Position numbers and translations under genes: made by a program. DNA of 64,000 bases from contig NZ_JASTLC010000001.1 in the NCBI RefSeq assembly GCF_030499575.1, forward strand, positions 7,340,001 to 7,404,000, in the 5' to 3' direction. The DNA comes from Streptomyces sp. DG2A-72. Lineage in GTDB: Bacteria > Actinomycetota > Actinomycetes > Streptomycetales > Streptomycetaceae. The notes beneath the pieces were generated by a model. The model did no database searches, was not told the origin of the DNA, and saw only the letters and a list, made by a program, of their open reading frames with translations. Positions 63,836-64,000 of the stretch are shown here, in pieces. Positions within the stretch are counted from its first letter, which is position 1, and every line of letters starts with the position of its first letter.

Positions 63836-64000
63836 CGGTTGTCCTCCTCTTCCCCGGACGCTTCTCCGGACATCAGATGGGCGTACTCCGCGTTCGTCCG
63901 CAGCAGTTCGTAGTGCGTGCCCACGGCGGTGATACGGCCGCCGGAGAGCAGGGCGACGCGGTCGGCCAGCAGCACGGTGGACGGGCGGTGCGCCACGATG
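63832..64000 (-). CDS. C-terminus of another ABC exporter, cut by the window edge
   Basis: The last about 55 codons on the minus strand read [20 protein letters not shown] followed by [13 protein letters not shown] and [11 protein letters not shown] to a TGA at 63834-63832. This is the H-loop (His in AHRPST) and end of an ABC ATPase. It overlaps the next ABC gene by 4 bp (GTGA), so two pairs of half-transporters form one operon. The rest of the gene lies outside the window. Confidence 0.85.
   Translation of the reverse strand, partial: IVAHRPSTVLLADRVALLSGGRITAVGTHYELLRTNAEYAHLMSGEASGEEEDNR

Overview
This window is high-GC actinobacterial DNA and almost certainly comes from a Streptomyces chromosome. 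Codon third positions are strongly G/C, GTG starts are common, and the set of secreted proteases, DUF6230/DUF6114 proteins and F420-type enzymes fits. From memory, the order icmA, Ser/Pro-rich secreted protein, DUF6114, DUF6230, YbbN-type thioredoxin, TetR, pyk, ackA, pta, pfkA ... glgB, mak, treS, glgE, glgP, M4 proteases, ABC exporters matches the S. coelicolor SCO5412-SCO5451 neighbourhood. That memory should be checked by alignment. I see no tRNA, rRNA or CRISPR array.

Layout. 1-2.85 kb: a MarR regulator, a DUF3817 membrane protein and isobutyryl-CoA mutase large subunit (icmA) behind tandem palindromic operators. 2.88-10.99 kb looks like an accessory island placed between icmA and its usual neighbours. 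It holds a small protein gene (copy A), a 553-bp copy of the pyk 3' end, a decayed gene, an IS110-family element, and a probable polymorphic-toxin operon with a 1291-aa secreted Ala-rich coiled-coil protein and two paralogous candidate immunity genes. 11.0-16.1 kb is conserved backbone (secreted and membrane proteins, co-chaperone thioredoxin, TetR). 16.1-17.8 kb is a patch of gene remnants, with copy B of the small protein and a second, diverged pyk 3' remnant. 17.8-23.9 kb carries central carbon metabolism: pyk, ackA-pta (overlapping) and divergent pfkA. 23.9-27.3 kb is a second accessory patch: a frameshifted TnpB-like nuclease, its small HTH partner, a P-loop kinase and a DUF3500 remnant.

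28-41.6 kb contains an XRE regulator, an F420/FMN oxidoreductase, a sugar ABC importer operon, a CitA/DcuS-type two-component system divergent from a dicarboxylate symporter, an aldo/keto reductase, an NAD-dependent epimerase, Lrp and MerR regulators with thioredoxin, and a HelD-like helicase. 41.6-53.8 kb is the GlgE alpha-glucan pathway: glgE (maltosyltransferase), treS (trehalose-maltose interconversion), mak (maltose kinase) and glgB (branching) on one strand, with glgP (phosphorylase) nearby. Trehalose is converted to maltose, phosphorylated, polymerised and branched, and glgP can release glucose-1-phosphate. A subtilase lies between glgE and glgP. 53.8-58.4 kb has a DUF1990 protein and two paralogous thermolysin-family proteases. 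58.5-64 kb is an overlapping ABC exporter cluster. One pair has complementary degenerate ATP sites, and one gene has an apparent deletion/frameshift.

The best candidates for something new are the toxin/two-immunity locus, the pyk-3'-end/copy A-copy B rearrangement, the TnpB-HTH pair without a transposase, and the operators in front of icmA. All calls come from reading the sequence only; no database search was possible.
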